DNA of 64,000 nucleotides from Blastococcus xanthinilyticus (GCF_008124835.1 NZ_VNHW01000009.1:165565-229564), one strand, 5' to 3'; numbered from the stretch's first letter, positions 24,243 through 33,621 are shown. Notes: generated by a model not told the origin, from the sequence alone. Numbers and translations: made by a program.

Positions 24243-25369
24243 ACCGGCAGCACCGCCTCGACGAAGAAACCGCCGTCCAGCCGTGACCCGGCCGTGAACC
24301 GGCCGCCGAGGGTGCGCACCCGCTCAGCCAACCCCACCAGGCCGTACCCGCCACCGGACGCGCCCGCGGGATCGCCGACCGGGGCGCCGTTGAGCACCCG
24401 CACGGTCAGGTCCTCCCCGGCCCGCTCGAGGGTGATCGTCACCGGAGCGCCCGGCGCGTGCTTGCCGGCGTTGGTGAGCGCCTCCTGCACGATCCGGTAG
24501 GTCGCGCGTCCCACGGCCGGGTCGACGGGGGCGAGCTCGCCGCGCAGCTCGACCTGCATCCCGGCCCGCTGGGCCTCCTCGACCAGCCGCGGGACGTCGT
24601 CCAGACCGGGCTGCGGGCCCAGCGGGGCGTCGTCGTCCACCTCGTTCCCGCGCAGCACACCGACCATCTGGCGCAGCTCGTCGAGGGCCTGCCGGCCGGC
24701 GTCCTGCACGTTTCCGGCCAGGAGGGCGACGCGGTCGGCGTCCCGCGCGGCCATCTCGATGGCGCCGGCCTGCAGCACCATGAGGCTCACCCGGTGCCCG
24801 ACGACGTCGTGCATCTCGCGGGCGATGCGGGTCCGCTCGGTGAGGACGGCGTCGCGCGCCAGCAGCTCCCGCTCGGTCTCGGCCTTCTCCGCCCGGTCGC
24901 GGAGCGCCACCACCAGCTCCTCGCGGGCCCGTACCCAGGCCCCGATCACCCCGGGGAGCAGCAGCAGCAGCGCGGCGGCCGCGAGCAGGACGGCCATCTC
25001 CAGCAGCGACTGCGGTGCCCAGGGCCGGACCACCGCGATCATCCCGACGACGGCGGCCGCGATCCGCTGCCGCCCGCGGCCCTCGTAGCGCCCGACCGCG
25101 TAGGCGGAGATGATCAGCGCCGCGTTCAGCGCGGGGGAGATCGCCGCACCGAGCGCGCTGACGAGGAAGACGGCCAGCGGTGCCCGGCGGCGGCGGAGGA
25201 GCAGCAGGCCGGCGAGCAGCACGGCCACGACCGTGAGGATCTCCGGCGGGAGCGGCCCGGCGTCCTCGGCCGAGACGGCGATCGACCCGAGCGACAGCAG
25301 GGCCAGCACGACCTCCAGGACGACGCCGCGACGGCGCAGCCCCGGCCACAGTCGCTCCCGCAGCCTCAT
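24239..25369 (-). CDS. Sensor histidine kinase, HisKA_3 type
   Basis: A 376-residue kinase with four to five N-terminal helices (about residues 15-150), then TERTRIAREMHDVVGHRVSLMVLQAGAIEMAARD with phospho-acceptor H187, and an ATPase domain with YRIVQEALTNAGKHAPGAPV and GGGYGLVGLAERVRTLGGRF. It is coupled to its response regulator by a four-base overlap and is divergent from an ABC transporter operon. No extracellular sensor domain is visible, similar to intramembrane-sensing kinases that guard transporters. Confidence 0.92.
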   Translation of the reverse strand: MRLRERLWPGLRRRGVVLEVVLALLSLGSIAVSAEDAGPLPPEILTVVAVLLAGLLLLRRRRAPLAVFLVSALGAAISPALNAALIISAYAVGRYEGRGRQRIAAAVVGMIAVVRPWAPQSLLEMAVLLAAAALLLLLPGVIGAWVRAREELVVALRDRAEKAETERELLARDAVLTERTRIAREMHDVVGHRVSLMVLQAGAIEMAARDADRVALLAGNVQDAGRQALDELRQMVGVLRGNEVDDDAPLGPQPGLDDVPRLVEEAQRAGMQVELRGELAPVDPAVGRATYRIVQEALTNAGKHAPGAPVTITLERAGEDLTVRVLNGAPVGDPAGASGGGYGLVGLAERVRTLGGRFTAGSRLDGGFFVEAVLPV

Positions 25370-25552
25370 GCGTCGGAGCGTAGGTGGGCGGGCCCGGCCG
25401 GCGGGTCGCCCGGGAGGGGATCACCCGGATCGACTTTCGGATGACGGGACCGCGCCGTCCGGTGACCGCGATCGAGGCTCCCGGCCGACGCGGTGACCTG
25501 CGCCTTCGCGGCAGATTCCTCTCCAGCAACGGACGACTCCCCGGAGGTTCCC

Positions 25553-26428
<876 letters not shown>

Positions 26429-26457
26429 CCGCGACCACCTCTCGAAAGGGCACTGCC

Positions 26458-27219
26458 ATGACCGACGTCCTGTCCCTCGCCGCTCCACGCACCGACGTCC
26501 CGGTGCGCCGGACCGCTCCGTCACTGCCGGCGCTGGTCGGCCTGGAGATGCGCAAGTCGCTGTCCACCCGGTCGGGGAAGTCGCTGGCCGCCGCCGCCGT
26601 GCTCGCGGGCCCGGCCGGCATGGCGCTGCTCGGCCTGGCCGGCGACCAGTTCCCGCACTACGCCGGGCCGCTGGCCGTGGTCGGGGTGATGACCGGCCTG
26701 CTGCTGCTCGCGCTGGGGGTGCTCTCGACCGGCGGTGAGTGGACGCACCGGACGGCGCAGACGACGTTCCTGCTGGTGCCGCACCGTGGGCGGGTGCTGG
26801 CCGCCAAGGCGGGCGCGGTGGCCGTGCTCGGGGTGCTGCTCGCAGGCGCCGCGGCCGCGCTGTCCATGCTCGTGCTGCTGGGCATCGCGCCGCCCGACGT
26901 GTCGTGGGACGGCGCGGTGCGGGCGCTGGTGGCCGTGCTGGGTGCGGGCGCGGCGTTCGCCGTGGCCGGCGCCGGGGTGGGTGCGGCGACGGGCAACACG
27001 GCCGCCGCGCTGACCGGGCTGTACCTGCTGATCCTCGGCGCGATGCAGATCGTGCGGCTCTGGAACCACACCGTGGCGGTGTGGGTCGACCCGGTCGACG
27101 CGACCCTCGAGCTGGGCATGGGAACAGAGCTGACCCGGCCGATCGTGGTGCTGGCCGGCTGGGTGGTCGTCGCCTCGGTGGCCGGTTGGGTGCTGACCCG
27201 GCGCCGCCAGGTGGGCTGA
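26458..27219 (+). CDS. ABC transporter permease subunit (ABC-2-like)
   Basis: A 253-residue protein with six predicted helices starting after LVGLEMRKSLSTRSGKSLA, the typical cytoplasmic entry of ABC-2 permeases such as those for antibiotic resistance. Other segments: GGEWTHRTAQTTFLLVPHRGRVLAAK and a final helix ending WVLTRRRQVG. It partners the preceding ATPase; substrate unknown. A perfect bidirectional hairpin follows the stop. Confidence 0.88.
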   Translation: MTDVLSLAAPRTDVPVRRTAPSLPALVGLEMRKSLSTRSGKSLAAAAVLAGPAGMALLGLAGDQFPHYAGPLAVVGVMTGLLLLALGVLSTGGEWTHRTAQTTFLLVPHRGRVLAAKAGAVAVLGVLLAGAAAALSMLVLLGIAPPDVSWDGAVRALVAVLGAGAAFAVAGAGVGAATGNTAAALTGLYLLILGAMQIVRLWNHTVAVWVDPVDATLELGMGTELTRPIVVLAGWVVVASVAGWVLTRRRQVG

Positions 27220-27227
27220 CCGGGGCA

Positions 27228-27261
27228 GCAGGGCCCCTCCCCGCCAGGGGAGGGGCCCTGC
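27228..27261. terminator. Perfect 15-bp bidirectional hairpin
   Basis: GCAGGGCCCCTCCCC (27228-27242) pairs exactly with GGGGAGGGGCCCTGC (27247-27261), with loop GCCA. It lies between the convergent permease and TetR genes and can serve both. Confidence 0.78.
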
Positions 27262-27289
27262 CGTCGTCCGGAGGCGGCCCTCCGGTCGG

Positions 27290-27928
27290 TCAGGCGATCG
27301 GGGTCCGCTCGTCGTCCGGGGCCGGCCGGTGCCACCCCCGCTCGACGGACGCGCGGCACCGCTGGGGGTCGTCCCCGCAGGCGGTGAGCAGCGCCGTGAG
27401 CAGCACGGGGCCGTGGTCTAGGGCCGCGCGGGGCAGTGGGCCGGTGGCGACCAGCGACACGAGCCCGTGGCCGACGACCCAGCTCTGGACGGCCAGCTCG
27501 AGGGGGTCGACGTCGGCGCGGACGCGTCCGGCGTCCCGGCTCCGCCCGGCGGCCCGGACCAGGTGCTCGAGGCCGGCGTCGGCCGCGGGGAGGTCCTCCA
27601 GGTCGACGCTGGCATCGAACATGACCCGGTAGAGGTCGGGATGGGTGAGGGCGCTGTCCAGGTAGGCCGCGGCCAGGGCCGCGAGGTCCTGCACCGGGTC
27701 CTCGGACAGCGCGACCGTCCGGAGCCGCGCGCCCAGCCGGGTGAAGCCCTCCTGGCGGAGCGCCCGCCACAGGCCGTCCATGCCGCCGAAGTGGGTGTAC
27801 ACGGCCATCGTGGAGACGCCGGTGCCGGCGACCAACGAGCGCAGGGTGATCGGCTCCCGCTCCCGGAGCATGACCGCGGCGCGCTCGATCAGCTGGGTGC
27901 GGACCGCCGGGTCCTTGGGGCGGGGCAC
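27290..27928 (-). CDS. TetR/AcrR family regulator
   Basis: A 212-residue regulator with HTH region AAVMLREREPITLRSLVAGTGVSTMAVYTHFGGMDGLWRALRQEG and a C-terminal half resembling the TetR WHG domain: HPDLYRVMFDAS, ELAVQSWVVGHGLVSLVATG. It is divergent from a RidA-like gene; a palindrome between them is the likely operator. Confidence 0.9.
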   Translation of the reverse strand: MPRPKDPAVRTQLIERAAVMLREREPITLRSLVAGTGVSTMAVYTHFGGMDGLWRALRQEGFTRLGARLRTVALSEDPVQDLAALAAAYLDSALTHPDLYRVMFDASVDLEDLPAADAGLEHLVRAAGRSRDAGRVRADVDPLELAVQSWVVGHGLVSLVATGPLPRAALDHGPVLLTALLTACGDDPQRCRASVERGWHRPAPDDERTPIA

Positions 27929-27945
27929 GGGGTTACGTTACATGG

Positions 27946-27960
27946 CATAGCACTGCTATG
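27946..27960. promoter_or_regulatory. TetR operator CATAGCA-C-TGCTATG
   Basis: A perfect 15-base dyad lies 18 bases upstream of the tetR start and 49 bases upstream of the RidA-like start. Adjacent bases extend it imperfectly. It is the only strong palindrome between the two divergent genes. Confidence 0.7.
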
Positions 27961-28008
27961 TTTCATCTCGCCCGGGGTGCCCGGGTCACCCACGAACGAG
28001 GAGCCAGC

Positions 28009-28416
28009 ATGGCCGTCACCCTGGTCAACCCCGCAGCGCTGCCGACGTCGGAGATGTACTCCCAGGTCGCGGTGGCGACCGGTTCGAGGCTGGTCTTCGT
28101 CGCCGGCCAGGTCGCCGTCGACGCGACGGGGGAGAAGGTCGGTGTGGGCGACTTCGCGGCGCAGGTCGAGCAGGCGTTCCTCAACGTCGGCACCGCCCTG
28201 GCCGAGGCCGGCGCCACCTTCGCCGACGTCGCCAAGATGACCGTCTACGTCGTCGACTGGTCGCAGGACTTGCTGCCCGCCTTCATCGACGGGGTGGGGC
28301 GGGCGTCGGCGAAGCTCGGCGCCGGCTCGGCGGCTCCGGCGTCGATGATCGGGGTGTCGGTGCTGTTCGACCCCGACTTCCTGGTCGAGATCGAGGTCAC
28401 CGCGGTCCTGGACTGA
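28009..28416 (+). CDS. RidA-like (YjgF/YER057c) protein without the usual Arg
   Basis: A 135-residue protein with a good ribosome-binding site (GAGGAG). Family marks: VAGQVAVDATGEKVGVGDFAAQVEQAFLNVGTALAEAGATFADVAKMTVYVVD and the C-terminal VEIEVTAVLD. True RidA enamine deaminases carry an Arg in the P-A-R-S segment; here it reads PASMIGVS, so the catalytic Arg is absent and the protein belongs to a non-RidA subgroup with unknown activity. It probably falls under the divergent TetR regulator. Its 3' end overlaps the convergent EamA frame by 172 bases. Confidence 0.88.
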   Translation: MAVTLVNPAALPTSEMYSQVAVATGSRLVFVAGQVAVDATGEKVGVGDFAAQVEQAFLNVGTALAEAGATFADVAKMTVYVVDWSQDLLPAFIDGVGRASAKLGAGSAAPASMIGVSVLFDPDFLVEIEVTAVLD

Positions 28417-29378
28417 TCCGCCGCGGCACGGGGGCGGGGCCCGGCCCGGTGCGGGCGGGCCCCGCCGGGTGTCCCGGTCCCGGCCGCGCCCAGCCCCACG
28501 GCGAGCCCCGCCGCGACCACCCCGATGCCGAGCCACACGAGCGGCCCCGGCGCCGCGCCGCCCATGGCGACGCCCACCGCCGCCGCGGCGACCGGGGCAA
28601 CCCCGGTGAGCAGTCCGGCCCGCGCGCTCCCCAGCCGGCCGACGGCGGAGTACCAGAGGACGAAGGCGACGGCGGTCATCCCGACGGCCAGGTAGCCGGT
28701 GGCGGCCAGCTGCGTGCCGGACAGCCGGAGCGCCGCGGCCGGCCCCTCGCCCGCGACGCCGAGGACGCCGAGGACGACGGCCGCGAGCCAGGTGGTGTGC
28801 ACCGAGACGCCCCACGCGCCGTGCCGGGCGAGCAGCGGCAGGGCGAGCAGCGTGAACCCGGCCTCGCAGAGCAGGACGACGACCGCCCAGGCCAGCCCCT
28901 CGGCGTCGCTGCGGCCGAGCCCCTGCACCAGCGCGGCACCCACGGTGACGACGGCGGCGGCAGCCAGCACCCGGCCGCGCGGCCGTCGGCCCTCCAGCAG
29001 CGGGCCGATGACGGCGAGCAGCACCGGCACGGAGGCGACGGCGACGCCGATCACCGCCGGCTCGGCGTGCTCCGAGCCGCGGACCAGCGCCACGTTGAAC
29101 AGCACCATCCCGGTGGCGACGATCCCGAGCAGCCAGGCCCACTCGGCACCCCGCGGCCGCACGATCCGCCGCCCGGCCGCACGGGCGAAGCCGGCCAGGA
29201 GCAGGCAGGCGAGGGCGTAGCGCAGCGACTGCGCGGTGAACAACGGCGCGTCGGTGAGGACGGCGGAGATGGCGACGCTGCTCCCGACGAAGCCCATCGC
29301 CACCGTTCCGGCGAGGACCGCGGGAGCGGCGGGCTGCCCGACGGGCGCGGCATCGACGAGGGCGGCCATGGCTGCCAT
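28245..29378 (-). CDS. EamA/DMT family transporter with antisense 3' overlap
   Basis: About 377 residues. Ten membrane helices (AVLAGTVAMGFVGSSVAISAVLTDAPLFTAQSLRYALACLLLAGFARA through LVWLGIGVVAAGLAVGLGAAG) form two EamA repeats, likely exporting a small metabolite. The last 65 or so residues are hydrophilic, and the final 172 bases are antisense to the RidA-like gene, so this tail is not conserved transporter sequence. ATG 29378 is chosen because ATG 29399 lies within the MocR operator; ATG 29369 is also possible. It is divergent from the MocR-type regulator, which probably controls it. Confidence 0.82.
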   Translation of the reverse strand: MAAMAALVDAAPVGQPAAPAVLAGTVAMGFVGSSVAISAVLTDAPLFTAQSLRYALACLLLAGFARAAGRRIVRPRGAEWAWLLGIVATGMVLFNVALVRGSEHAEPAVIGVAVASVPVLLAVIGPLLEGRRPRGRVLAAAAVVTVGAALVQGLGRSDAEGLAWAVVVLLCEAGFTLLALPLLARHGAWGVSVHTTWLAAVVLGVLGVAGEGPAAALRLSGTQLAATGYLAVGMTAVAFVLWYSAVGRLGSARAGLLTGVAPVAAAAVGVAMGGAAPGPLVWLGIGVVAAGLAVGLGAAGTGTPGGARPHRAGPRPRAAADQSRTAVTSISTRKSGSNSTDTPIIDAGAAEPAPSFADARPTPSMKAGSKSCDQSTT

Positions 29379-29390
29379 GCTCGGACGCTG

Positions 29391-29436
29391 TTGGCCCATC
29401 CAGTAGGGCCAATCGAGGCGGAGTGGAGTGGACCAA
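29391..29436. promoter_or_regulatory. MocR operator
   Basis: TTGGCCC (29391-29397) and GGGCCAA (29406-29412) form an inverted repeat with eight-base spacer. A third half TGGACCAA ends at the mocR start (29429-29436). MocR-family regulators bind such direct plus inverted repeats with CCAAT-like halves. The site overlaps the upstream edges of both divergent genes. Confidence 0.6.
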
Positions 29437-30863
29437 TGCCCGGCGCCGACTTCCTGCAGCTCGACCCGGCGGGTGCGCCGGCGCGCGGGGTGACCGACTG
29501 GCTGACGTCGGCGGTGCGGGCCGCGGTGCTGGACGGCCGGCTGGCGGCGGGGGACCGGCTGCCGCCGACCCGGACGCTCGCCGCCGACCTGCGGATCGCC
29601 CGCGGGGTGGTGGTCGAGGCCTACCAGCGGCTGGTCGACGAGGGCCTGGTCGAGGGGCGGACCGGCCGGGGCACGGTGGTGCTGCCGACGTCGTCCCCCG
29701 AGCCGCCGCCCGGGCCGGCCGCGACGGCGACCGCGGATCCGGAGCGGCTGCCGCAGCCGACGAACCGGCCGGCCGCCGAGGGCGAGATCGACCTCTCGCC
29801 GGGGGTGCCCGACCTGGCCGCGTTCCCCCGGGCGGCGTGGCTGCGGGCCGAGCGGGCGGTGCTGCGGGACGCGTCGGCGGCCGACCTGGGTTACGGCGAC
29901 CCGCGGGGGAGCGCGCGGCTGCGGCGTGAGCTGGCCGGCTGGCTGGGGCGCACCCGCGGGCTGCGCACGGAGCCCGACCGGGTCCTCGTCGTCGCCGGGG
30001 TGGCGCAGGCGCTGGCGCTGGTCGCCCAGACGCTGCGGTCGCGCGGGGCGGAGGCGATCGGGGTGGAGGACCCGGGCTCGCGCGGCGCCCGGCAGGAGCT
30101 CGTGCACTGGGGGCTGCGGCCGGTCGGGGTGCCGGTGGACGACGACGGGCTGGTGGTCTCCGCCCTGCCGCCGGTGCCCGCGGTGATGGTGACGCCGGCC
30201 CACCAGTACCCGACCGGCGTGGTGCTCTCCCCGGACCGGCGCCGGGAGCTGCTCGCGTGGGCCCGCGACGGCGGGCTGGTGATCGAGGACGACTACGACG
30301 CCGAGCACCGCTACGACCGGGCGCCGGTGCCCGCGCTGCAGCCGTCGGCGCCGGAGCACGTGGCGCACACCGGGAGCACGTCGAAGACGCTGGCGCCCGG
30401 CATGCGGCTGGGCTGGCTGGTGGCGCCGGCGCACCTGGACGCCGACCTGGTGACGGCGAAGCACGCCAGCGACCTGGGCAGCCCGGCGCTGCCGCAGCTG
30501 GTGCTCGCGGAGCTGCTGGCCTCGGGGGAGTACGACCGGCACCTGCGCCTGGTGCGCGGCCGCCAGCGGGCCCGCCGCGACGCGCTGCTGGCGGCCTTGG
30601 CGCGGCACCTGCCCGGGGCGCGGGTGGCCGGGGTCGCGGCCGGGCTGCACCTGCTGGTGACGTTCCCCGGGCTGGACGCGGACGACGTCGCGCTGGCCGG
30701 GGCGGTGCGAGAGGCCGGCGTCGTCGTCCACCCGCTGTCGTGGCACCGGCTGACCCCCGGGGATCCGGGCCTGGTGCTCGGCTACGCCGCCACCTCGCCC
30801 GACCGCCTGCACGCCGCGGTCGAGCGGATGGCGGCCGCGCTGGGGCAGGGCCCGCTCCGGTGA
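29436..30863 (+). CDS. MocR-type (GntR-aminotransferase) transcriptional regulator
   Basis: A 475-residue fusion. The N-terminal GntR winged helix (ARGVTDWLTSAVRAAVLDGRLAAGDRLPPTRTLAADLRIARGVVVEAYQRLVDEGLVEGRTGRGTVV) is joined by a Pro-rich linker to a class I aminotransferase-like domain with GYGDPRGSARLRRELAGWLGRTRG, EDDYDAEHRYDR and the PLP-Lys region GSTSKTLAPGMRLGWLVAP. It should bind PLP as effector and is probably not an active transaminase. It likely controls the adjacent EamA exporter, a common pairing linked to pyridoxal or amino-compound efflux. Confidence 0.93.
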   Translation: MPGADFLQLDPAGAPARGVTDWLTSAVRAAVLDGRLAAGDRLPPTRTLAADLRIARGVVVEAYQRLVDEGLVEGRTGRGTVVLPTSSPEPPPGPAATATADPERLPQPTNRPAAEGEIDLSPGVPDLAAFPRAAWLRAERAVLRDASAADLGYGDPRGSARLRRELAGWLGRTRGLRTEPDRVLVVAGVAQALALVAQTLRSRGAEAIGVEDPGSRGARQELVHWGLRPVGVPVDDDGLVVSALPPVPAVMVTPAHQYPTGVVLSPDRRRELLAWARDGGLVIEDDYDAEHRYDRAPVPALQPSAPEHVAHTGSTSKTLAPGMRLGWLVAPAHLDADLVTAKHASDLGSPALPQLVLAELLASGEYDRHLRLVRGRQRARRDALLAALARHLPGARVAGVAAGLHLLVTFPGLDADDVALAGAVREAGVVVHPLSWHRLTPGDPGLVLGYAATSPDRLHAAVERMAAALGQGPLR

Positions 30864-30882
30864 AGGCGAGCCCTGCCCTGTA

Positions 30883-31713
30883 TCAGCGCCTGCCGCCGTG
30901 GGCCGCCTTGGACAGCGGCTCCCAGGCGCGCCACTCGGCCAGCCGGGAGTCGTAGTCGCGGGTGGCGATCGCCAGCGGGCCGTCGCCGAGGAAGATCCGC
31001 AGCGGCGGGTTCTTGGCGTCGACCAGCTGCAGCACGGCCTCGCGGGTGGCGAGGGGGTCGCCCGGGTTGCCGGCGCGGGCCTTGCGGGCCTCGGCGGCCT
31101 GCACGCGGAAGTCGTCGTAGGCGGGGTTCGGGGTGGCGTGCCTGGCCGAGGAACCGGACCAGTCGGTGGAGTAGGCGCCGGGCTCGATGATCGTCACGTT
31201 GATGCCGAAGTCGGCGACCTCCGCGGCGAGCGACTGGCTGAAGCCCTCGAGCGCCCACTTCGAGGCGTTGTAGATGCCGATGTTCGGGAACGCGCTGATC
31301 CCGCCGATGCTGCTGACCTGCAGGATGTGGCCGGAGCCCTGGGCGCGCAGGTAGGGCAGCGCGGCCTGGGTGACGAACAGGGCACCGAACACGTTGGTGT
31401 CGAACTGGGCGCGGGCCTCGGCCTCGCTGATCTCCTCGACCATGCCGAACTGCCCGTAGCCGGCGTTGTTGACCACGACGTCGAGGGCGCCGAAGTGCTC
31501 GTGCGCCTGCTGGACGGCGGCGACGACGGCGTCGCGGTCGTCGACGTCGAGGCGGATCGGCAGCACCTTGTCGCCGAACTGCTGGACCAGGTCGGCGAGG
31601 CCGGCGGTGTCGCGGGCGGTCGCGGCGACGGTGTCGCCGCGCTCCAGCGCCGCGATCGACCACTCGCGGCCGAAGCCGCGGGATGCGCCGGTGATGAACC
31701 AGGTCTTGGGCAT
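30883..31713 (-). CDS. Short-chain dehydrogenase/reductase
   Basis: A 276-residue SDR. Cofactor motif MPKTWFITGASRGFGREWSIAALERGD, VVVNNAGYGQFGMVEE, the catalytic Ser region VSSIGGISAFPNIGIYNASKWALEGFSQSLA with Y-x-x-x-K, and IEPGAYSTDW match oxidoreductases annotated as SDR of the YusZ/retinol-dehydrogenase-like type. TARDT after strand two suggests NADP preference. It lies downstream of an aldo-keto reductase gene on the same strand, separated by a hairpin. Confidence 0.92.
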   Translation of the reverse strand: MPKTWFITGASRGFGREWSIAALERGDTVAATARDTAGLADLVQQFGDKVLPIRLDVDDRDAVVAAVQQAHEHFGALDVVVNNAGYGQFGMVEEISEAEARAQFDTNVFGALFVTQAALPYLRAQGSGHILQVSSIGGISAFPNIGIYNASKWALEGFSQSLAAEVADFGINVTIIEPGAYSTDWSGSSARHATPNPAYDDFRVQAAEARKARAGNPGDPLATREAVLQLVDAKNPPLRIFLGDGPLAIATRDYDSRLAEWRAWEPLSKAAHGGRR

Positions 31714-31775
31714 GCGGGTCTCCTTCGTCGGGCGTCCGCCGTCGTCAGCACCGCGCTTCCCCGCCGTGTTCCGTG

Positions 31776-31807
31776 CCGCCGGGCGCTCCCGCGGGAACGC
31801 CCGGCGG
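31776..31807 (-). terminator. Hairpin after the aldo-keto reductase gene
   Basis: CCGCCGGGCG (31776-31785) is the reverse complement of 31798-31807. The loop itself contains the palindrome TCCCGCGGGA. It ends six bases from the aldo-keto reductase stop on the minus strand. Confidence 0.6.
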
Positions 31808-31812
31808 GCGGG

Positions 31813-32841
31813 TCACCGGCGGCGGGCGGAGGCGCTGAGCGCGGGAGAGGTCCACATGTTGTCGCCGACGTTGATCGTGTGGCCGGGCGGGACGATGGCG
31901 TCGATGCGGTCCAGCACGTCGTCGGAGAGCTGGACGCCGTCGGCGGTCAGGTAGGACTCGAGGTGCTCCATGGTCCGCGGGCCGACGATCGCCGACGTCA
32001 CCGCCGGGTGCCGGACGACGAACGCGATCGCGAGCTGCACGAGCGTCAGGCCGGCCTCCTCGGCGAGCGCGGCGAGGGCGTCGGCGGCGTCCAGCTTCGC
32101 CGCGTTGGCCGGGTTGCCTGCGTCGTAGACACCGGGGAAGCGCTGCGCCCGGCCGATCGAGCCGGGTCCGCTGACCTCCTGGCCCTTGCGGTACTTGCCC
32201 GACAGCCATCCGCCGGCCAGCGGGCTGTAGCTGAGCACGCCCATCCCGTAGCGCTGGCAGGTGGGCAGCACGTCGGCCTCGACGGCGCGGGTGAGCAGCG
32301 AATAGGGCGGCTGCTCGGTGCGGAAGCGCTCGCGTCCCCGGCGCTCGGCGGCCCACTGCGCCTCGACGATCTCCGAGGCGGGGACGGTGGAGGCGCCGAA
32401 GGCGCGGATCTTGCCGGCGTGCACGAGGTCGGACAGCGCGCCGAGGGTCTCGTCGATGTCGGTGGCCGGATCGAGCCGGTGCACCTGGTAGAGGTCGATC
32501 CGGTCGGTGCCCAGCCGGCGCAGCGAGTTCTCGACCGCCTGGGTGATCCAGCGCCGCGAGGTGCCGCGCTGGTTGGGGTCCTGCCCGAACGGCAGTCCCA
32601 CCTTCGTGGCGAGGACGACGTCGTCCCGCCGGCCTGCCAGGGCCTTGCCGACGATCGCCTCGGACTCACCGCCCGAGTAGACGTCGGCGGTGTCGATGAA
32701 GGTGATCCCGGCGTCGAGGGCGCGGTGGACGATGCGCACCGCGTCGTCGTGGTCGGGGTTGCCGAGCGCGCCGAACATCATCGCGCCCAGGCACAGCTGG
32801 CTGACCGAGACGCCGCTGCGTCCCAGGGGTCGGTAGTCCAC
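31813..32841 (-). CDS. Aldo/keto reductase
   Basis: A 342-residue (alpha/beta)8 NADPH-dependent reductase. It has MDYRPLGRSGVSVSQLCLGAMMFG, TFIDTADVYSGGESEAIVGKAL (catalytic D and Y), VLATKVGLPFG (catalytic K), IDLYQVHRLDPATDIDETLGALSDLVHAGKIRAFG with catalytic H, and a C-terminal VGPRTMEHLESYLTADGVQLSDDVLDRIDAIV. Such enzymes reduce aldehydes or sugars. It is divergent from a TetR gene with a pair of operator-like repeats between. Confidence 0.93.
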   Translation of the reverse strand: MDYRPLGRSGVSVSQLCLGAMMFGALGNPDHDDAVRIVHRALDAGITFIDTADVYSGGESEAIVGKALAGRRDDVVLATKVGLPFGQDPNQRGTSRRWITQAVENSLRRLGTDRIDLYQVHRLDPATDIDETLGALSDLVHAGKIRAFGASTVPASEIVEAQWAAERRGRERFRTEQPPYSLLTRAVEADVLPTCQRYGMGVLSYSPLAGGWLSGKYRKGQEVSGPGSIGRAQRFPGVYDAGNPANAAKLDAADALAALAEEAGLTLVQLAIAFVVRHPAVTSAIVGPRTMEHLESYLTADGVQLSDDVLDRIDAIVPPGHTINVGDNMWTSPALSASARRR

Positions 32842-32898
32842 GGTGGATCTCCTCGTGTGCCGCGGCTCGGCCGCGACGGGCTAGGCTCGGGTCGCCAG

Positions 32899-32942
32899 AA
32901 ACGGACAACCTCTCCGCTACCGTAACGGATACCCTCTCCACT
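32899..32942. promoter_or_regulatory. Two 19-bp direct repeats between aldo-keto reductase and TetR genes
   Basis: AACGGACAACCTCTCCGCT (32899-32917) and AACGGATACCCTCTCCACT (32924-32942) match at 15 of 19 positions and are offset by 25 bp. Each has weak internal symmetry (CGGA with TCCG). They are probably binding sites for the adjacent TetR protein. Confidence 0.6.
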
Positions 32943-32952
32943 TAGGAAGTGC

Positions 32953-33504
32953 ATGCCTGCGACGTCCCCCGTGCAGCGCGCCGACGCGGCCCGCAACCGG
33001 GAGCGCATCCTCGCCGCCGCCCGAGCCGGCTTCGCCGAGCCCGGCACCCCGCTGTCGATGGCCGAGATCGCGCGGCGGGCAGGGGTCGGGATGGCGACCC
33101 TCTACCGCAACTTCCCCGGCCGGCAGGACCTGCTGGAGGCGCTGTACACCGACCAGGTCGACGCCGTCTGCGCCGCGGCGGCCGAGGTCGAGGGCTCGCC
33201 CGGGAACGCGCTGATCGCCTGGGTGCACCGCTTCGCGGCCTTCTTCGCCAGCAAGCACCAGATCGCCGCCGAGCTGCTCGCGCAGGCCGAGGGGCCGGGC
33301 CCGGTGCTGGACCGCAGCCGGGAGCGGGTGCTCGCCGCCGGCCGGCCATTGCTTGCCGCCGCGCAGGAGGCCGGCGAGGTCCGCGGCGACCTGACGCTGG
33401 AGCAGGTGCTCGACATGGTCATCGCGGTCTCCGCGATCCACGGCGACCCGGAGTACTCCCGCCCCATCCTGCAGACCGCCCTGGACGGCCTGCGGCGAGG
33501 CTGA
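32953..33504 (+). CDS. TetR family transcriptional regulator
   Basis: A 183-residue regulator with HTH RNRERILAAARAGFAEPGTPLSMAEIARRAGVGMATLYRNFPGRQDLLEALY and an effector domain with ALIAWVHRFAAFFASKHQIAAELLAQ. AGGAAG precedes the ATG. It is divergent from the aldo-keto reductase, which it likely represses. A 91-bp repeat begins 11 bases after its stop. Confidence 0.92.
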   Translation: MPATSPVQRADAARNRERILAAARAGFAEPGTPLSMAEIARRAGVGMATLYRNFPGRQDLLEALYTDQVDAVCAAAAEVEGSPGNALIAWVHRFAAFFASKHQIAAELLAQAEGPGPVLDRSRERVLAAGRPLLAAAQEAGEVRGDLTLEQVLDMVIAVSAIHGDPEYSRPILQTALDGLRRG

Positions 33505-33515
33505 GCGCTCCCGCG

Positions 33516-33606
33516 CCGGCGAACACTGTCGGCGCGCGAGTAGGGCTCTGCCCACCGGCGGGGGCAGAGACCGACGTGTCGCCGACCGCAGCTGCCGTCG
33601 GCCGGG
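33516..33606. repeat. 91-bp dispersed repeat, intergenic copy
   Basis: It starts CCGGCGAAC and ends GCTGCCGTCGGCCGGG, and matches 34541-34631 at about 74 of 91 positions in a hand alignment, same orientation, no gaps. It contains CTCTGC...GCAGAG (33546-33569) and GCCGAC...GTCGGC (33581-33602) stem-loops. It sits between the tetR stop and the NmrA-like start. Confidence 0.7.
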
Positions 33607-33621
33607 TGCCAGGATCTGGCC

